A DNA stretch of 64,000 bases from an uncultured Pseudomonas sp. (GTDB lineage Bacteria; Pseudomonadota; Gammaproteobacteria; Pseudomonadales; Pseudomonadaceae), in NCBI RefSeq assembly GCF_946885955.1, contig NZ_CAMPHI010000016.1, forward strand, positions 40,179-104,178. Direction: 5' to 3'. A model generated the notes under the pieces. That model searched no databases, was not told the origin of the DNA, and was given only the letters and a program-made list of their open reading frames with translations. The number at the start of each line of letters is the position of its first letter. The stretch's first letter is position 1. The position numbers were made by a program, and so were the translations under genes. This document shows, in pieces, positions 38,811-48,021 of the stretch.

Positions 38811-39464
38811 TCACAGGTAGCTGTAGAACAGGCCGTCGAGCAGGCGCGTCCAGCCGCTGGCGAGGACGAACAGAAGGATTTTCAGCGGTAGGGCGAGGGT
38901 CATTGGCGAGACCATTTGCATGCCGAGCGCGAGCAGGATGTTGGAGACGATCAGGTCAATGACGATCAGCGGGATGTAGACCAGAAAGCCGATCTTGAAC
39001 CCCGCCTGCAATTCCGAGAGGACGAAGGCCGGCACGATCAGCAGGAAGTCGTCGCGCTTGACCTTGCTCGCCATCTCCGCGGGCCACATGCGCGCGCTGT
39101 TGTCCATCAGGTGGGTGAGGATGTCCGGATCGGTGTTGCGCGACATGAATTTCTGCAGCGGCTCGAGCACGTGCTTGGCACCGTCTTGCAGGGTTTCCAT
39201 GGTGGAGAGATCAAGGTTGTCGTCCTTGAGGCGTTCGCCCATTTCGCCGAACACCGGCGCCATGACGAACAGCGTGGCCGCCAGGGCGATGCCGTAGACC
39301 GCCATGTTCGGCGGCACCTGCTGCACCCCGATGGCGTTGCGGGTGATCAGCAGCACCATGGAGATCTTCAGGAAACAGGTGCAGACGATCATCAACAACG
39401 GCAGCAGGGAAAGCGATCCGAGAAAGAGCGCGAGCAGCAGGGGATCCAGGTGTCCGATATTCAT
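38811..39464 (-). CDS. hrcR: Type III export apparatus protein HrcR (SctR)
   Basis: A protein of 217 residues. FliP/YscR signature segments are seen: [31 protein letters not shown] and [44 protein letters not shown]. It forms the export gate pentamer. Its start overlaps the hrcQ stop (ATGA). Confidence 0.97.
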   Translation of the reverse strand: MNIGHLDPLLLALFLGSLSLLPLLMIVCTCFLKISMVLLITRNAIGVQQVPPNMAVYGIALAATLFVMAPVFGEMGERLKDDNLDLSTMETLQDGAKHVLEPLQKFMSRNTDPDILTHLMDNSARMWPAEMASKVKRDDFLLIVPAFVLSELQAGFKIGFLVYIPLIVIDLIVSNILLALGMQMVSPMTLALPLKILLFVLASGWTRLLDGLFYSYL

Positions 39465-40531
39465 CTACCGATTTCCAGGCGGGTTATCTGTAACCCTATG
39501 TGGCCATCCACGTCGACCAGTTCCCCGTGGGCCAGCGGACGGTCGTCGTGGCAGAGCGTGGCGAAGCCCGGCGTGCCCTTGCCGAGGCTGAGCACCGAGC
39601 CCGCGCCGAGGGTTTTCAGCTCGCCCAGGGTCAGAGACAGGCGCCCGCAATTGAGGGTCAGGGACAGGGGCAAGTCGTCGAAGGCATCGGCGGCTTCCAG
39701 GGCGATGTCCTCGCTGGCGTCGTCGACAGTGTCTTCGGTGACGGCGTCGGCGGTGGCGTCGGCGGAGAGAACCGGGGCGATCGGATCGGCGGCGAATTCG
39801 CTGGCAAAGGCATTCATGGCGGTTTCCTCTAGGGCGGTGATGACGAAATGCGGAGTGGGGGAAGTTTCCAGGCGCCCATGCAGGCGTTGGCGGCCGAGGA
39901 ACAGGCTGCCGTTGCCGTCGGGTTGGAACAGCGCCTGCTCGGGCAGCACGACATCGCCACGGCGCAGGGACTTGAGTTGACCCATGGTCAGGGCGGTACG
40001 CCCCAGCACCAGCGGGGTGGACAAGCGCCAGTCGGGATTCGGCCGGCAGCTCAAGGGGCGCCAGCCGGGCCGGGCGAGAAGCTGTTCGAGGGTGGCGCTG
40101 GGCAGCTGCGCTGCGCTGAGCACCAACTGCTCGCCCAGGCGCACCTCCAGTTCGCAGGGCAGGCCATCGCCCCGGGCTTGCGCGCTCGGGGAAAAGTGGC
40201 CGAAGAGTTCGCGTAGTTGCGGGCTGAGGCATTGGTTGTAAAGCGACCAATACCAGTCGTGGTCGCCGCTCTCGTCCGTGTCGTCCGGCAGCAGGGCGGG
40301 GCAGCTCGACAGCAGGCTGAGCAGGGCGGAGGCGCGGTTCAGGTGCAGCGGACCGAGGTCGCTGGCCAGGGTCACGCCGCCCTGTTCGCAGGCCTGGTTG
40401 GCCTGGCGCAGGGTCAACACGCCCTGGCGTTCGCCCAGCTGGAAGTCCAGCGCCAGGCCCCGGCCGATGCGCCGGCGCAGCTCCGCTTGGGCGCCGGGCA
40501 GGCGCCGGAATTCGAGGAGTCTGGCGCTCAT
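39461..40531 (-). CDS. hrcQ: Cytoplasmic ring protein HrcQ (SctQ), unsplit
   Basis: A protein of 356 residues. The C-terminal SpoA/FliN domain has [22 protein letters not shown]; an upstream SpoA1-like region has [20 protein letters not shown]. In P. syringae this protein is split into hrcQa and hrcQb; here one gene encodes both parts, joined by an acidic linker of about 50 residues ([32 protein letters not shown]). It forms the sorting platform pods. It overlaps hrpP and hrcR by 4 bp each. An internal start producing a separate SpoA2 fragment remains possible. Confidence 0.93.
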   Translation of the reverse strand: MSARLLEFRRLPGAQAELRRRIGRGLALDFQLGERQGVLTLRQANQACEQGGVTLASDLGPLHLNRASALLSLLSSCPALLPDDTDESGDHDWYWSLYNQCLSPQLRELFGHFSPSAQARGDGLPCELEVRLGEQLVLSAAQLPSATLEQLLARPGWRPLSCRPNPDWRLSTPLVLGRTALTMGQLKSLRRGDVVLPEQALFQPDGNGSLFLGRQRLHGRLETSPTPHFVITALEETAMNAFASEFAADPIAPVLSADATADAVTEDTVDDASEDIALEAADAFDDLPLSLTLNCGRLSLTLGELKTLGAGSVLSLGKGTPGFATLCHDDRPLAHGELVDVDGHIGLQITRLEIGR

Positions 40532-41037
40532 GCCCAGCGCTCCGGGTCATCGAATTCCAGTTTGATCGGGCGCCCTAGCGAGTTGGCGAGGCTGTGCCGG
40601 CAATGCTCGCGGCTGTCCCTGATTTTCTCCAGGGCCGCGCGGCGGGCAAAGCGCAGGGTGATGTTCCAGCCATTGCCGGGCATGGGTTTGAGGGCCAGCC
40701 CGATCTCGCCCAGGTGGGGCATCATCAGGGTCGCCTGCATCGCCTGGCCAGCCTGTTCGGGACGCTCGGGCAGCAGCTCGACGAGCTTCTGTTGCAAGGG
40801 CCCCCACTCGGGTGGGCAGGCCGCGCTCGTCGTGCTCTCGCTGGCAAAGCTGTCCAGCGGCTGCGACGTCTGCGGCTGCCAGGCGACGTTGTCGGCATTG
40901 TCGAGCAGCTGCATGAACAGCTCGCTGTCGCGGCCATTGGCTTGGCTTTCGGGCTGGCGCGGACTTTCCGACGGCCTGTTCGCTGGCGGTTCGGCCGCCC
41001 GCTGGCGGGGGCGATGGGCAAGATTGGCGGTGTTCAC
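40528..41037 (-). CDS. hrpP: Needle/pilus length and substrate-switch protein HrpP (SctP)
   Basis: A protein of 169 residues. The N-terminus is disordered and Pro/Gln-rich; the C-terminal T3S4-like half is GEIGLALKPMPGNGWNITLRFARRAALEKIRDSREHCRH. Translation starts at GTG, overlapping the hrpO stop as GTGA. HrpP-type proteins are themselves secreted and help HrcU switch substrates. Assignment is by position between hrpO and hrcQ and by the C-terminal pattern. Confidence 0.85.
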   Translation of the reverse strand: MNTANLAHRPRQRAAEPPANRPSESPRQPESQANGRDSELFMQLLDNADNVAWQPQTSQPLDSFASESTTSAACPPEWGPLQQKLVELLPERPEQAGQAMQATLMMPHLGEIGLALKPMPGNGWNITLRFARRAALEKIRDSREHCRHSLANSLGRPIKLEFDDPERWA

Positions 41038-41501
41038 AAGGGGCCTCCCAGGTTCTTCGACAGGTAGTCCAGTTTTTCCACCGCGCGCTGGCTTTGCAGC
41101 ATGGCGTCACGGGCCGAATCGATACGTTGCTCCTGGCGCTCGTGGTCCTGCGCCAGCTCATTCAGTTGCACCTGGCGGTAGGCGAGGGCGCCGATCATGG
41201 CGTGTTCGCTGGCGATCCAGTCCTGCACCTTGGCGACCGGCTTGGCCTCGGCCTGGTGCTCGACGAGCAGTTCGGTGCGGCGCTGGCGGCTTTCCCGCTG
41301 TTGCTGGTGCAAGGCCGTGCGGCCTTGTTCGAGGCTCTCGGCGAGTGCTGCGAGTTGCTCCTGCTCCTGGCGCAGCTCGCGCTCGGCGCGGCTCAGGCGT
41401 TGGCGGCGGATCGGCTTGAGCACGTCGAGGGTGCGGCTCAGCTCGGCCAGGGCCGGGTCTTCGGCCTCCGGTTCTTCGGGCATGAATCTAGTGCGGCGCA
41501 T
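41034..41501 (-). CDS. hrpO: Stalk protein HrpO (SctO)
   Basis: A protein of 155 residues, nearly all charged coiled coil (RLSRAERELRQEQEQLAALAESLEQGRTALHQQQ). SctO proteins sit in the ATPase ring and transmit force to SctV. The ATG at 41501 overlaps hrcN by 14 bp and has AGGTGA 7 nt upstream; the alternative MPEEPE start lacks a ribosome site. Confidence 0.85.
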   Translation of the reverse strand: MRRTRFMPEEPEAEDPALAELSRTLDVLKPIRRQRLSRAERELRQEQEQLAALAESLEQGRTALHQQQRESRQRRTELLVEHQAEAKPVAKVQDWIASEHAMIGALAYRQVQLNELAQDHERQEQRIDSARDAMLQSQRAVEKLDYLSKNLGGPL

Positions 41502-42846
41502 GGGCGGTCACCTGGGTCAGCAAGTCGAGGATTTCGTCTATCGGCGTCGGTTCGCGCATTTCCTGGCGCAGGAAGGCGTTGATCGCGTCCTGCGACTCCA
41601 CCGCGTAGTCGGTGAAGGCGTCGTTGCCCGATTGGTATTCGCCCAACTTGATCAGCATCTCGACCTGTTGGTAGGAGGCCATCAGGCGGCGCAGCATGGT
41701 GGCGTGGCGGACATGCTCGCGCTCGACCACGTTGGTCATGGTGCGGCTCAGGCTGGCGAGGATGTCCACCGCCGGGTAATGGCCTTTCTCGGCCAGGCGG
41801 CGGGCGAGCACGATGTGGCCATCGAGCAGCGAGCGCACCTCGTCCGCCACCGGGTCGTTCATCGAGTCCTGCTCGATCAGCACCGAGTAGAGCGCGGTGA
41901 TGCAGCCATCGTTGGTTTGCCCGGCGCGCTCGACCAGGCGCGGCAGCAGGGTATAGACCGAGGGTGGCAAGCCACCGCGGCCTGGCGGCTCGCCGCTGGC
42001 CAGGCCGATTTCGCGCTGGGCACGGGCGAAGCGGGTGAGCGAGTCGATGATCAGCAGCACGTTCTTGCCCTGGCGCCGATAGCCTTCAGCGATGGCCGTG
42101 GCGGTGAAGGCCGCGCGGGCGCGCTCCATGCTGCTGCGATCGGACGTGGAGCAGATCAGCACGGTGCGCTGGCGCAGTTCGTCGTCCAGTTCGTGGTCGA
42201 GGAATTCGCGCAGTTCGCGGCCGCGTTCGCCGATCAGGCCGAACACGATGGCATCGCAGGGCGTATTGCGCGCCAGTTCGGCGAGCAAGGTGGTCTTGCC
42301 GCAGCCGGCGCCGGCGAACAGCCCGACCCGTTGCCCCTGGCCGATGGTCAGCAGCCCGTCGATGGCGCGCATGCCGGTGTGCAGTGCCTGGCTGATCCGT
42401 GGCCGCTCGGTCGGCGCCGGCGCGTCGGCGATCACCGGCAACGCGTTGTCGGCATCCTCCGGGTTGGCGAAGGCGCCGCGGCCTTGGCCGTCCAGCGGGC
42501 GGCCGAAGCCGTCGAGCACGCTGCCCAGCAGGTCGTCGCCGACGACGATGCTATGCGGGCGGAACAATGGTGTGACCCGGGCGCCGATGGCGATACCGTC
42601 CAATGCGCCGAGCGCGGAGAGCAGCGTGCTCGCCTGGCTGAAGCCGACGATTTCGGCCAACACCGTGCTGCCATCGTCGCGCTGTACGTTGCACAGGTCG
42701 CCGATCTTTGCCTGGGGCAGGCAGCTCTCCAGGAGAATGCCGCTGACCCCGACGATCCGGCCATAGACGTCGACCGGCGCGAAGCGCTGCAGGCGTTTGC
42801 TCTCGCTGCTGCTCCAGGCGTCCAGGGCTTGCAAGGCGGCGTCCAT
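41488..42846 (-). CDS. hrcN: Type III secretion ATPase HrcN (SctN)
   Basis: A protein of 452 residues of the F1-ATPase beta-like family. Walker A GAGCGKTT is at residues 179-186 and Walker B is VLLIIDSLTRFARAQRE. GLIGERGREL and the C-terminal domain are intact. It unfolds substrates and releases chaperones at the base of the export gate. The ATG at 42846 shares one base with the hrpQ stop (TGATG); a GTG one codon earlier is possible. Confidence 0.97.
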   Translation of the reverse strand: MDAALQALDAWSSSESKRLQRFAPVDVYGRIVGVSGILLESCLPQAKIGDLCNVQRDDGSTVLAEIVGFSQASTLLSALGALDGIAIGARVTPLFRPHSIVVGDDLLGSVLDGFGRPLDGQGRGAFANPEDADNALPVIADAPAPTERPRISQALHTGMRAIDGLLTIGQGQRVGLFAGAGCGKTTLLAELARNTPCDAIVFGLIGERGRELREFLDHELDDELRQRTVLICSTSDRSSMERARAAFTATAIAEGYRRQGKNVLLIIDSLTRFARAQREIGLASGEPPGRGGLPPSVYTLLPRLVERAGQTNDGCITALYSVLIEQDSMNDPVADEVRSLLDGHIVLARRLAEKGHYPAVDILASLSRTMTNVVEREHVRHATMLRRLMASYQQVEMLIKLGEYQSGNDAFTDYAVESQDAINAFLRQEMREPTPIDEILDLLTQVTAHAPH

Positions 42847-43772
42847 CACCAGGTCACCTCGATATGCTGGGTACCGCCGAATTCGATGTGTTTGTCGTCG
42901 AGGGCGATCAGACGCAGGCCGTCGATCTCGTCGCCGATGAAAATCCGTCGTCCGCTGGCGGTGACGATATGGGCGCTATGGCCGCCGTTGATCTGTGCGA
43001 TGACGAACGGCAGCGCCGAGATCAGCGGGGTGGTGCGGTCGATCACCTTCAGGGCGCCGGCGTATTGCCGGGCGAAGTGCGCCAGCATGCGTTCCACCAA
43101 GGCCCGCTCGGTTTTTTTCAGGCGCCCCTGCAACACCAGGTTGCCGTTTTCCTCGGTCAGCGTGAGCCGGTCGTGCAGCTCGCGATCCTTGATCATGCGC
43201 AGCAGGGTTTCCTTGCCTTCGCGCAGGGATGGCACGGGCTTGCTCGCCTGCTTGCCGGGCTGCTGGATGGCGGCCTCGCCGCTGAGAACCCAGCCGACGG
43301 TCGCGGTCGACAAGGCCAGGCCGGCCCCGAGGATCAACAGCCCGGTCCATGAGCGCGAACGCTTGGCTACGCTCGAGCGGTCTTCGGGAGCGGCGACGAC
43401 TTCGGCGCTTTCCAGCTGCGCTACGGGTTCGTCGAGCGCCTCGAGCGGCGTCGTTTCGCTGTCGTCGTCGGCCGGCCATTCGCTATTGGCGCTGACCAGG
43501 GTCAACCACACGCCGCCCAGGGCGAACACGGTGTCGGGTTGCAATGGGGTGATCTGGCTGACGCGATGGCCTTCGCTGTCGCTGAGCTGGCCTTGGCGGC
43601 TGGACAGCGACCAGCTTTCATCCTGCCGTTCGAGCAGGCAATGTTCGGCCTCGATGCCGGGGTCGTACAGCGCCAGTTCGGCCTCGGCGGAGGAGCCGAT
43701 GCGCCATTGCCCACCGCTTAGCGGCAGTGCCGCGCCGCGATGCAAACCAGTCAGAACACGTAACTCGAACAT
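42846..43772 (-). CDS. hrpQ: Inner-membrane ring protein HrpQ (SctD)
   Basis: A protein of 308 residues. The N-terminal FHA-like cytoplasmic domain (MFELRVLTGLHRGAALPLSG) is followed by one membrane helix (WTGLLILGAGLALSTATVGWVL) and a periplasmic part ending with a BON-like region (GRRIFIGDEIDGLRLIALDDKHIEF). It forms the outer of the two inner-membrane rings with HrcJ. Downstream hrcN is coupled. Confidence 0.9.
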   Translation of the reverse strand: MFELRVLTGLHRGAALPLSGGQWRIGSSAEAELALYDPGIEAEHCLLERQDESWSLSSRQGQLSDSEGHRVSQITPLQPDTVFALGGVWLTLVSANSEWPADDDSETTPLEALDEPVAQLESAEVVAAPEDRSSVAKRSRSWTGLLILGAGLALSTATVGWVLSGEAAIQQPGKQASKPVPSLREGKETLLRMIKDRELHDRLTLTEENGNLVLQGRLKKTERALVERMLAHFARQYAGALKVIDRTTPLISALPFVIAQINGGHSAHIVTASGRRIFIGDEIDGLRLIALDDKHIEFGGTQHIEVTW

Positions 43773-43808
43773 TGCTTGTTGTCCTGGTCAGTCAGGCGGA
43801 AAAATGGC

Positions 43809-45896
43809 TCAGGCAAGCATCGCTTGCGTTTCGTCGAGGTCGATTCGGCCCAGTACGTTGACCGGTATCGAACCCTGCAACTCGGCGAAGGACAGCACCG
43901 GTACCCGGTTGAATTCGTCTTGCAATAGCGAGCGCAACGGGCTGCGTAAATCCTGGGCGACCAGCAGCAGCGCGTTCTGCGTGGCGCGCAGGGGAAAGGC
44001 TGCACGCAGCTGTTCCACCAGGGCACTGCCCATTTCGGGGGACAGGGCGAAGAAGGTGCCGGTCTGCATTTGCCGCAAGGAGTCGCGCAGCAGCACTTCG
44101 GTCTCCGGGGTCAGCAGCCAGACATGCAGCCCGTCTGCGCTGCAGTACTGGTGGCAGAGCTGGGCTTTCAGGGCGATGCGCACGTAATCGCAGAGCACGC
44201 TGACATCGCGCTCGTGTTGGCCGTGCTCGATCAGCGTCTCGGCGATCGGACGGATCGCCCGCAGGGGCACGCGTTCGGCGGCCAGGCGCTGCAATACCGC
44301 GGAAAAGCGCGACAGCGGCAGTACCCGTTGCAGCTCTTGCGCCAGTTCCGATTGTTCGGACTCCAGCCAGCTGAGGATGGCCTTGGTCTCTTGCAGGCCG
44401 ATGAACTGCGAGCTGCTGTTGTACAGCGCCTGGTTCATGCGCTCGAGGATCAGGGCATCGCTCCTCAGCCCGTTTACGCCCTCGCGCTGCAGCAGCTCGT
44501 GCTCGGGTGCGAGCCATACCCAGTGCGCTTCCTCTCGGTCCGGATCGCCGCTTTGCAGGTCGCCCGCCGCATCGTCGAGCAGCGCCCGTTCGACCGCCAG
44601 CTTGCCATTGGCGAAACTGGCTTTGAGCACCGGCACCTCGTGCACGCAGAAGCGGAATTCGTCCTCGGGCAGGTGGCCGCTGTACTCGATCTCGAACGAG
44701 GGCAGGGTGAAACCAAAGCGATAGACCAAGGTGTTGCGCTGTTGGCGGATGCCATGGATCACCGACTCCGTTAGCGGCTGGCCCGCATGCTGTGGGTGAA
44801 ACTGCAGCAGGTAGGCGCGGGTGGGTACGAAGCGGCGCAGGTCTTCGAAGCCGTTCTGTTCCGGTTCGCAGTTGATGCCCGGCTGGTTTTCGCTCAATCC
44901 CTTCTGTTTCGCCCGCCAGAGTTGCAGCAGGCCGCTGCCCAGGCAGAGCATGCTGATGGTGAAGAACACCGCGCTCGGCATGCCGGGGATCATGGCGAAA
45001 CCGAGCATGGCGAAGGAGGCGATGATCCAGGCCTTGGGTTGGCTGGTCAGCTGCTCGGCGATCTCCTGACCGATATTGGCGTCGACCGCTTGGCTGTCGG
45101 AGACGCGAGTGATGATCATGCCGGCGGTCAGCGAAATCAGCAGCGCGGGAATCTGTGCGATCAGGCCATCGCCGATGGTCAGTACCGAATACAGGCGCAT
45201 GGAGTCGCCGGCGGCCATATCGTTCTGCACCACGCCGATGGCGAAGCCGCCCAACATATTGATGAAGACGATGATCAGGCCGGCGATGGCGTCGCCCTTG
45301 ACGAACTTCATGGCGCCGTCCATCGCGCCGAACAGTTGACTTTCCTTGGCCAGTCGTTGACGTCGTGTACCGGCCTCGACGCCATCGATCAGGCCGCCGC
45401 GCAGGTCGCTGTCAATGGACATCTGCTTGCCTGGCATGGCATCGAGGGTGAAGCGCGCGGCGACTTCGGCGACCCGCTCGGAACCCTTGGTGATCACCAG
45501 GAAGTTGACCAGGGTGAGGATCAGGAAGATCACCAGACCGACCGCCAGGTTGCCGCCGACCACGAAGTTGCCGAAGGCCTCGACGATATGCCCGGCATCG
45601 GCCTGCAGCAGGATCAGGCGGGTGGTGGCGATCGATAGCGCAAGGCGGAACATGGTGGTGAGCAGCAATACCGCCGGGAAGGTGGAGAACGCCAGCGGGG
45701 TGGGCAGGTACATGGCCATCATGATCAGCAGGGAAGAAATACTGATATTCATGGCGATCAGTACGTCGACCAGTTGGGTCGGCAAGGGCAGGATCATCAT
45801 GAACACGATGGCCATCACCATGACCGCGCCGACCACCTCCGAACGCTTCATCGCACTGATGGCGATGCGGTTCAGCCAGACGAATAGCAGGCTCAT
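43809..45896 (-). CDS. hrcV: Major export gate protein HrcV (SctV)
   Basis: A protein of 695 residues. About eight N-terminal membrane helices; the FHIPEP signature region reads RVAEVAARFTLDAMPGKQMSIDSDLRGG. The large C-terminal cytoplasmic domain forms the nonameric ring that binds substrates. The start overlaps the hrpJ stop as ATGA. Highly conserved; no defect seen. Confidence 0.97.
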   Translation of the reverse strand: MSLLFVWLNRIAISAMKRSEVVGAVMVMAIVFMMILPLPTQLVDVLIAMNISISSLLIMMAMYLPTPLAFSTFPAVLLLTTMFRLALSIATTRLILLQADAGHIVEAFGNFVVGGNLAVGLVIFLILTLVNFLVITKGSERVAEVAARFTLDAMPGKQMSIDSDLRGGLIDGVEAGTRRQRLAKESQLFGAMDGAMKFVKGDAIAGLIIVFINMLGGFAIGVVQNDMAAGDSMRLYSVLTIGDGLIAQIPALLISLTAGMIITRVSDSQAVDANIGQEIAEQLTSQPKAWIIASFAMLGFAMIPGMPSAVFFTISMLCLGSGLLQLWRAKQKGLSENQPGINCEPEQNGFEDLRRFVPTRAYLLQFHPQHAGQPLTESVIHGIRQQRNTLVYRFGFTLPSFEIEYSGHLPEDEFRFCVHEVPVLKASFANGKLAVERALLDDAAGDLQSGDPDREEAHWVWLAPEHELLQREGVNGLRSDALILERMNQALYNSSSQFIGLQETKAILSWLESEQSELAQELQRVLPLSRFSAVLQRLAAERVPLRAIRPIAETLIEHGQHERDVSVLCDYVRIALKAQLCHQYCSADGLHVWLLTPETEVLLRDSLRQMQTGTFFALSPEMGSALVEQLRAAFPLRATQNALLLVAQDLRSPLRSLLQDEFNRVPVLSFAELQGSIPVNVLGRIDLDETQAMLA

Positions 45897-47017
45897 GCTT
45901 GCACCTTGGTGGCAGCCGACTGGGCCTGTAGCAAGCGCTCGCTGCGCGCCTGCTCGTCCAGCAGGGTGCGCATGAGGCCCAATGCGCTCTGGCGGGTTTT
46001 CGGGTCTTTCCAGAGCGGCATCGGCAAATGCTGAACGAGTGGGTGAAGGGCGTTGAGAAACGGCGCCTGACGCAGAGGGTCTTTGCCGACCGCTTCTTGA
46101 GTGAGGTTCTGGAAGTCGCGCACGAACACCCCGTTGGCGCTCAAGCGCAGCAGGTTGCGGGTCAGCTGCACGGCGCTCAAACCAGGTTTCGTCGTGTCCG
46201 TGGTCATTCGTTCGAGCAGCTCATGGCTGCTCTGCAGGGTATGGCTGAGCTGACTGGAGGCGTTCAGTTTGCCGAGCAATCCGCGCAATGCGCTGGGCGT
46301 CAGCGAGGGCGCCAGCGCGCCGATGTCGTCGGCCAAGGCGCGCTGCAACGAGCGCAGGCCGCGGCTGAAATCCTTTTCCTCGAAGCGCTCCAGCAGCGCG
46401 TCGAGAATGCCGCCCACCGATTGCTGATTGACCACCGCCTGGTAGTAAAGGTGGCGCATGGCCTGCTTCTGGCTGGGGTCCGCGCTGAACTCGGCGATGG
46501 CGCTGGCGGTGTTCAAACCAGCACGGATCTGCTCGCCATATTCCTCGTGCAGCGTGCCGAGGTATTGCTCGGCGACCTGGCTGTCCGCGTGGTTGCCGTG
46601 GGCCTGGGCTTGGCGCTGCACCTGCTGGAGCACGATGCTGGCGCGGGTCGGATCCTTTTCGGTGAGGTCGAGCAAATCCTCGAGCGAGGGCTTCTGCCTC
46701 AGCAACGATTGCATTTGCTGCGCCTGCTTGCCCAGGCTCAGCAGCGAGGGTTGGTCCAGCAGTCGGTAGAGCTCGGCCAGCTTTTCCACCCGCTCGATGT
46801 TGCGCAGCGGTTTCTTGCCGGTGACGTTGCGTTCGTTCAGCGCCTTGCTATTTCGCTCCACGCTGGCGCTAAACACCATCGACACTTCTTCCATGGAATC
46901 TGACAGTGATTGGCTGGCTGTTGCCAACCGCTCGGTCGAGGCCGTAGGCGCTGTAAAGGTTTCCAAATGAGGCACAAAAGCCCCGGCTTGAATGCCGCTG
47001 TAAGAATTGATCGACAT
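45893..47017 (-). CDS. hrpJ: Gatekeeper HrpJ (SctW, YopN/TyeA-like)
   Basis: A protein of 374 residues. The N-terminal region is Ser/Thr-rich (secretion signal), followed by helical repeats (KLAELYRLLDQPSLLSL; LYYQAVVNQQSVGGILDALLERF) typical of the HrpJ/YopN fold. It controls the order of secretion and is itself secreted. First gene of the operon that runs to hrcU, driven by the Hrp box at 47050-47077. Confidence 0.92.
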   Translation of the reverse strand: MSINSYSGIQAGAFVPHLETFTAPTASTERLATASQSLSDSMEEVSMVFSASVERNSKALNERNVTGKKPLRNIERVEKLAELYRLLDQPSLLSLGKQAQQMQSLLRQKPSLEDLLDLTEKDPTRASIVLQQVQRQAQAHGNHADSQVAEQYLGTLHEEYGEQIRAGLNTASAIAEFSADPSQKQAMRHLYYQAVVNQQSVGGILDALLERFEEKDFSRGLRSLQRALADDIGALAPSLTPSALRGLLGKLNASSQLSHTLQSSHELLERMTTDTTKPGLSAVQLTRNLLRLSANGVFVRDFQNLTQEAVGKDPLRQAPFLNALHPLVQHLPMPLWKDPKTRQSALGLMRTLLDEQARSERLLQAQSAATKVQA

Positions 47018-47049
47018 AACGCTGAGCTCACTTGGAGGGTGTTTTCAGT

Positions 47050-47077
47050 TACGTGGAAAAACCTGGGAAAGAGTTCC
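47050..47077 (-). promoter_or_regulatory. Hrp box of the hrpJ-hrcU operon
   Basis: On the minus strand: GGAACT, 15 nt, CCACGTA. It lies 33 bp upstream of the hrpJ ATG. Confidence 0.88.
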
Positions 47078-47163
47078 ATGGTGAGCAGTCGATACAAGTT
47101 TTATCGGCAAAATTCTATTTCCGGAATATGGCATCTATATGAAGATTTTTTGTTGCGCAATTT

Positions 47164-47171
47164 ATTGCATT
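47164..47171 (+). promoter_or_regulatory. Extra HrpS half-site-like octamer
   Basis: ATTGCATT, identical to the right half of the palindrome at 47185-47202, 31 bp away (three helical turns). It could be an accessory half-site for the HrpS oligomer. Confidence 0.4.
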
Positions 47172-47184
47172 GGCTTTTTTTGAT

Positions 47185-47202
47185 AATGCAATAGATTGCA
47201 TT
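47185..47202 (+). promoter_or_regulatory. HrpS upstream activating sequence of hrpL
   Basis: The perfect palindrome AATGCAATAGATTGCATT contains TGCAA-N4-TTGCA, the HrpS/HrpRS binding site reported for hrpL in P. syringae and Erwinia. It is centred about 80 bp upstream of the sigma-54 promoter, the proper place for an enhancer. Confidence 0.85.
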
Positions 47203-47236
47203 AATTGAACGTATAATCAAGGATAAAATCCTTATT

Positions 47237-47249
47237 TATCAATAACTTA
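47237..47249 (+). promoter_or_regulatory. IHF site in the hrpL promoter
   Basis: TATCAATAACTTA fits the IHF consensus WATCAANNNNTTR exactly. It lies between the HrpS site and the -24/-12 element, where a bend would bring HrpS to the polymerase. Confidence 0.8.
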
Positions 47250-47265
47250 ATATTGTTTATATGTG

Positions 47266-47280
47266 TGGCACAGCCTCTGC
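47266..47280 (+). promoter_or_regulatory. Sigma-54 (RpoN) promoter of hrpL
   Basis: TGGCACAGCCTCTGC shows the invariant GG-N10-GC of -24/-12 promoters. It lies 53 bp upstream of the hrpL ATG. Confidence 0.9.
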
Positions 47281-47333
47281 AATAGGTGTATTCGCCAAGT
47301 CCTGGCATTCCCTGTTGATACGAGGAAAGTTCG

Positions 47334-47864
47334 ATGGAAACTATTGCGATTCAAGGTTCTGAGCTGGTTCAAGTTAATTGGGGTGAGTTGGCCAAAGAGT
47401 GTGAGCAGAAACTTCGCAGATTCATTCGCAAGCGCGTGATGAATCAGGACGATGCCGACGATCTTATGCAAATGACTTATCTGGAAGCTTTGCGCAATCA
47501 GCACAAGTTTTCCGGTACATCGAAGCCGGAAACCTGGCTGTTCGGCATCGCCGTGAACCTGGTGCGCAATCACTTCAAGACGCTTTACGGTCAGCCGCAA
47601 TGCGGTGATCTGGACGAGGTGATCGGGTTACTGGAATACGAAGGCGACCCGAGCGCGCTCGTGGAGCAACAGAGTGTTTTGGCACGCACCGCCGATGCCA
47701 TCGAGGCCTTGCCGGCCGACGTACGCACACTGCTGGATCTGATCGTCGAAACCGACCTGAGCTATCAGGACGCCGCGCTGGCCCTGGGCATCCCAGTGGG
47801 CACCGTGCGCTCGCGCCTTTCCCGCACCCGGGAGCAGCTCAAGAACACAGTTTTCAACCAATGA
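47334..47864 (+). CDS. hrpL: ECF sigma factor HrpL
   Basis: A protein of 176 residues. The region 2 segment is RKRVMNQDDADDLMQMTYLEALRNQHKFSGTSKPETWLFGIAVNLVRNHF; the region 4 helix-turn-helix is LSYQDAALALGIPVGTVRSRLSRTREQL. HrpL directs polymerase to Hrp boxes; eleven are seen in this window. Transcription comes from the sigma-54 promoter activated by HrpS. GAGGAAA precedes the ATG. Followed by a long hairpin with a T-tail. Confidence 0.95.
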   Translation: METIAIQGSELVQVNWGELAKECEQKLRRFIRKRVMNQDDADDLMQMTYLEALRNQHKFSGTSKPETWLFGIAVNLVRNHFKTLYGQPQCGDLDEVIGLLEYEGDPSALVEQQSVLARTADAIEALPADVRTLLDLIVETDLSYQDAALALGIPVGTVRSRLSRTREQLKNTVFNQ

Positions 47865-47888
47865 GCGGCCATTGAAGGCCGACCCGGA

Positions 47889-47944
47889 AGCCTGTCGGAG
47901 TTGACTGCGCTAGGACGGTGTTAAGTCAAGTGCGACAGGCTTTT
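47889..47944 (+). terminator. Terminator after hrpL
   Basis: Outer stem AGCCTGTCG/CGACAGGCT with inner stem TTGACT/AGTCAA, then TTTT. It ends hrpL transcription just before the next Hrp box. Confidence 0.75.
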
Positions 47945-47946
47945 GC

Positions 47947-47974
47947 GGAACCCTGGAGTCGCTGTCGCCACTCA
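47947..47974 (+). promoter_or_regulatory. Hrp box of the chaperone/effector pair at 48.0-49.7 kb
   Basis: GGAACC, 15 nt, CCACTCA: a full consensus match. It lies 48 bp upstream of the chaperone ATG. Confidence 0.93.
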
Positions 47975-48021
47975 GGTCCGAGAAATGTTTCGTTTCTCGA
48001 AACATAAATGGAGATCAGTAA

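Larger units (their letters stand above)
47018..47333. other. Divergent hrpJ / hrpL control region
   Basis: 316 bp, clearly AT-rich. Leftward it has the Hrp box of hrpJ; rightward it has the HrpS palindrome, IHF site and sigma-54 promoter of hrpL. No gene was seen. Confidence 0.85.

Noticed and set aside
41197..44187. A 996-codon open frame on the plus strand across hrcN and hrpQ
   Set aside because: It spans two oppositely coded, well-recognised genes and has low-complexity Ser/Arg-rich content typical of a shadow frame.
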